Assembly (NCBI RefSeq): GCF_001683795.1 | Contig: NZ_LIGX01000017.1 | Location: 32,205-96,204 of the forward strand | Length of the DNA: 64,000 bases | From: Neoakkermansia glycaniphila | GTDB taxonomy: Bacteria > Verrucomicrobiota > Verrucomicrobiia > Verrucomicrobiales > Akkermansiaceae | Direction: 5' to 3' | Part shown: piece after piece, positions 61,879 to 64,000 of the stretch | How positions within the stretch are numbered: the stretch's first letter is position 1 | How the letters are laid out: each line of letters starts with the position of its first letter | The notes under the pieces: model-generated | Told to the model about the DNA's origin: nothing | The model's input: the letters and a program-made list of their open reading frames with translations, nothing else | Database searches by the model: none | Translations under genes and position numbers: made by a program

Positions 61879-62661
61879 ATGGCAGACATACATCCTTCGG
61901 CAGTCATCCATCCCACCGCAAAACTGGCAGACGACGTCCAAATCGGCCCCTTCTGCGTCGTCGGCCCCAACGTCACCCTCGGCCCGGGATGCATCCTCCA
62001 CAGCCATGTCGTCTTGGAAGGCCCCTCCACCTTCGGCAAAGGCAACATCTTCTACCCCTTCGCCGTCATCGGCCTCCGCTCCCAGGACCTCAAATACAGC
62101 GGAGAACCCACCTGGCTCGTCGTCGGAGACAACAACACCTTCCGCGAAAACTGCAACATCAACCGCGCCACCAGCCCGGGAGACAAAACCGTCATCGGCA
62201 GCAACAACCTCTTCCTCATCAACTCCCACATCGGCCACGACTGCATCGTCGGCGACCACGTCATCCTCTCCGGCTTCGCCGCTGCGGCAGGCCATGTCCA
62301 GATAGGCGACTACGCCATCCTCTCCGGATGCGCCGCCATCCACCAGTTCGTCCGCATCGGAGAACACTCCCTCGTCGGCGGCGTTGCACGCGTCCCGCAG
62401 GACGTCCCGCCCTTCACCATCGTCGAAGGTCACCCCGCAACCGTCCGGGCCATCAACACCATCGGCCTCTCCCGCCGGGGCTTCGCAGAAGACGACATCA
62501 AAGCGCTCAAACAGTGCTACAAAAAAATCTTCCTCAAAGGCTCCGCCCACCTCAGCGAAGCCATCGCCACACTCAAGGCCGACCCCAAATACGGAACCAA
62601 CCCCTGCCTCCTCCGCATGGTACAATTCCTGGAAACATCCGAACGCGGATTCTGCCACTGA
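61879..62661 (+). CDS. lpxA: UDP-N-acetylglucosamine acyltransferase LpxA
   Basis: This 260-residue trimeric left-handed beta-helix enzyme adds 3-hydroxyacyl to UDP-GlcNAc, the first step of lipid A synthesis. Hexapeptide repeats run from IHPSAVIHPTAKLADDVQIG onward. The catalytic His is in NSHIGHDCIVGD. The C-terminal helical part (GFAEDDIKALKQCYKKIFLK) is typical. It shows a Gram-negative outer membrane. Six bases separate it from the gph-like gene. Confidence 0.95.
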   Translation: MADIHPSAVIHPTAKLADDVQIGPFCVVGPNVTLGPGCILHSHVVLEGPSTFGKGNIFYPFAVIGLRSQDLKYSGEPTWLVVGDNNTFRENCNINRATSPGDKTVIGSNNLFLINSHIGHDCIVGDHVILSGFAAAAGHVQIGDYAILSGCAAIHQFVRIGEHSLVGGVARVPQDVPPFTIVEGHPATVRAINTIGLSRRGFAEDDIKALKQCYKKIFLKGSAHLSEAIATLKADPKYGTNPCLLRMVQFLETSERGFCH

Positions 62662-62667
62662 CGGGCC

Positions 62668-63336
62668 ATGAACCACATCGTCTTCGACCTCGACGGCACC
62701 CTCGTCGACTCCCTGCCCGGCATCGCCCTCGCCTTGAACCGCGCGCTTGAATCCCTCGAAAAACCCGCCCATACCACCCGGCACATCCGCACCCTCGTCG
62801 GTCGCGGAGCGCGGCGGCTCTGCGCCGATGCCCTTCCGGCAGACGAACAAAACCTCCCAGCCTCCATCGACGCCCTCCTGCAAGCCTTCATGCGCGAATA
62901 CCCGCACACATGGCAGCAAGGCACCGTCCCCTACGAAGGCATACCCGCCATGCTGGAACGCCTCGCCGCCGAAGGAAACCGTCTCGCCGTCCTCTCCAAC
63001 AAACCGCACATCGTCACCGCCCCCCTCGTCAAACACCTCTTCCCTGCCATCCCCTTCGCACCCGTCATGGGCTACACGCCCCAATACCCGCGCAAACCCG
63101 ACCCCTCATCCCTGCTGCACATCGCCGCCACTTGGAAAACGGCACCTTCCGCAATCACCATGGTCGGCGACTCCCTGCACGATGCACACACGGCCCAAAA
63201 CGCCGGCACGGCTCTCACCCTCGTCTCCTGGGGCTATGCCCTCACCGACGACCTGTTGACTACAGGAGCTCCTCTCTGCACCACCATCGCAGAACTGGAA
63301 CGCAGCCTCCGCGCCGGAACTGGAATTTGGAGTTGA
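62668..63336 (+). CDS. HAD phosphatase, phosphoglycolate phosphatase-like
   Basis: This 222-residue HAD-superfamily phosphatase has motif I FDLDGTLVDS, motif II VLSNKPH, motif III RKPDPSSL and motif IV TMVGDSLHDAHTAQNAG. It resembles Gph, which hydrolyses 2-phosphoglycolate, but other HAD substrates are possible. It follows lpxA by six bases. Its stop codon is part of the next promoter. Confidence 0.88.
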   Translation: MNHIVFDLDGTLVDSLPGIALALNRALESLEKPAHTTRHIRTLVGRGARRLCADALPADEQNLPASIDALLQAFMREYPHTWQQGTVPYEGIPAMLERLAAEGNRLAVLSNKPHIVTAPLVKHLFPAIPFAPVMGYTPQYPRKPDPSSLLHIAATWKTAPSAITMVGDSLHDAHTAQNAGTALTLVSWGYALTDDLLTTGAPLCTTIAELERSLRAGTGIWS

Positions 63337-63362
63337 CAGGAAGGGGCCTGCCATGCTAACTA
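63333..63362 (+). promoter_or_regulatory. Putative promoter of the terminal lipoprotein
   Basis: TTGACA (63333-63338), which overlaps the gph-like stop, and TAACTA (63357-63362) are spaced by 18 bases. A further TTGACA at 63393 is not used here. Confidence 0.5.
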
Positions 63363-63415
63363 GATAGCGGCTCTTTCGTCTCCCGATCCATTTGACAAAC
63401 AATCCATCAACTAAC

Positions 63416-63913
63416 ATGTTCAAGACTCTCGCCACCACCCTCTGCCTCGCGCTCACCGCCGCCCTCTACACCTCCTGCGGCAGCGACTCCAACAACGCCA
63501 CCGTACCCACCACCGACGCCCCGCAGGCCCCGAACCCGCTCGTCCCCATGGCCTACACCACCATGGACTTCAACAGCGACGGCCAAACCGTCTACACCTT
63601 CACGACGAACGGATACGTCACCTTCGGCAAAGCTGCCGGCAGCAACGACGGCTCGTACACCTACACTCCCGTCGTCCACAAAGTCGGCGAACCCGGCACA
63701 GCCACCCTCGTCATCCGCAGCCGCTTCATCACGAACGACCCGGACAACGAAGCCACCGAAGCGGAAGTCCGCACCTACGAACTCACCTTCACCAAGGAAG
63801 ACAAAACCGCAAGAGTCTGGACAGCCCAAGGCACCATGACCAGCAACCTCAAACCCGGAGAAACCGTCAGCTACCCCAACATCACCATCACGCAGGAAGC
63901 CTCCTACAAATAA
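63416..63913 (+). CDS. Small lipoprotein of unknown function
   Basis: This 165-residue protein has a signal sequence with lipobox YTSC (Cys about 21). The mature part is Thr/Asn/Asp-rich with beta-type stretches (TVYTFTTNGYVTFGKAAGSN, ATLVIRSRFITNDPDNEATE). No catalytic motif. The signal start at 63416 was chosen over one eight codons earlier. Followed by a terminator-like hairpin. Confidence 0.7.
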   Translation: MFKTLATTLCLALTAALYTSCGSDSNNATVPTTDAPQAPNPLVPMAYTTMDFNSDGQTVYTFTTNGYVTFGKAAGSNDGSYTYTPVVHKVGEPGTATLVIRSRFITNDPDNEATEAEVRTYELTFTKEDKTARVWTAQGTMTSNLKPGETVSYPNITITQEASYK

Positions 63914-63940
63914 CCGGCCCTTCCCGCCACTCCATTTTCA

Positions 63941-63967
63941 GGGCCGCTCCGCATGTCGGAACGGCCC
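63941..63967 (+). terminator. Terminator-like hairpin after the lipoprotein gene
   Basis: An 11-bp stem with one mismatch (63941-63951 with 63957-63967) and a 5-base loop lies 27 bases after the stop. The following T content is low. Confidence 0.55.
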
Positions 63968-63981
63968 GTTCTCATCTACCC

Positions 63982-64000
63982 CTGTCTCTTATACACATCT
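63982..64000. other. Nextera transposase adapter at the contig end
   Basis: The last 19 bases read CTGTCTCTTATACACATCT, which is the Illumina Nextera mosaic-end sequence. It is an untrimmed sequencing adapter and not genomic DNA. Confidence 0.95.

Noticed and set aside
1..64000. CRISPR arrays, tRNA or rRNA genes, prophage genes
   Set aside because: No regular direct repeats with spacers, no T-arm plus CCA pattern, no phage structural genes were found by reading both strands; a covariance-model search would be needed to exclude tRNAs fully.

Overview
The window reads as ordinary bacterial chromosome, moderately GC-rich and C-biased on the plus strand. Several features suggest a gut-type member of the Verrucomicrobiota, Akkermansia-like. 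These are a PEP-CTERM protein with its VPEP signal, a GreA/GreB protein with a very long N-terminal extension, Gram-negative outer-membrane genes (lpxA, a TonB-dependent receptor, many lipoproteins), a mucin-type GH20 hexosaminidase, and few Shine-Dalgarno sequences. This placement is an inference, not a computed phylogeny. The last 19 bases match the Illumina Nextera mosaic-end adapter, so base 64000 is very probably an assembly end and not a natural junction.

Layout. 1-3.3 kb: two minus-strand HtrA/Deg-like proteins, one an intact protease and one a lipoprotein with a degraded catalytic triad, running off the left edge. 3.8-7.9 kb: GH20 hexosaminidase, N-acetylmuramoyl-L-alanine amidase and lipB. 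7.9-11.9 kb: a small accessory patch, AT-rich towards its right end, with short exported proteins, an IS1595-family insertion (10008-10749) that interrupts one of them, and an HNH-like gene. 12-14.9 kb: the GreA-like protein and the PEP-CTERM protein. 15-20.3 kb: a purC-purS-purL-purQ operon. 20.3-26.7 kb: a UDG-like protein lacking the Fe-S cysteines, a metallo-hydrolase, an XRE regulator, an enoyl reductase-like protein, rpmB, recA and a SprT-like protein. 26.6-31 kb: a peptide-type binding protein and a BtuB-like TonB receptor behind a cobalamin riboswitch. 31-31.8 kb: two small divergent regulators with an operator inside a promoter spacer.

32-37.2 kb: a secreted glycosidase, then a cobalt/nickel ECF transporter (cbiM-like, cbiQ, cbiO). 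37.2-43.7 kb: a complete glucuronate operon (kdgK, a uxuA-SDR fusion, uxaC, eda, an exuT-like transporter) that can take D-glucuronate to pyruvate and glyceraldehyde 3-phosphate. 43.9-49.1 kb: Fe-type alcohol dehydrogenase, an MFS protein, a small membrane protein and an ArnT-like glycosyltransferase. 49.3-58.3 kb: a plus-strand run of a large LolC/E-like permease, two paralogous membrane proteins, three tandem lipoprotein serpins and a GYF-RDD protein. 58.3-61.7 kb: an arsenic operon (arsR, an ArsE-ArsF-like fusion with an 11-cysteine linker, arsG, arsP-like, arsC). 61.9-63.9 kb: lpxA, a gph-like phosphatase and a lipoprotein.

The most unusual items are the triple serpin cluster, the ArsE-ArsF-like fusion, the bifunctional mannonate enzyme, the active/inactive HtrA pair, and a recurring promoter layout in which the -10 box ends only 8-11 bases before the start codon. 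No rRNA, tRNA, CRISPR array or prophage was seen.
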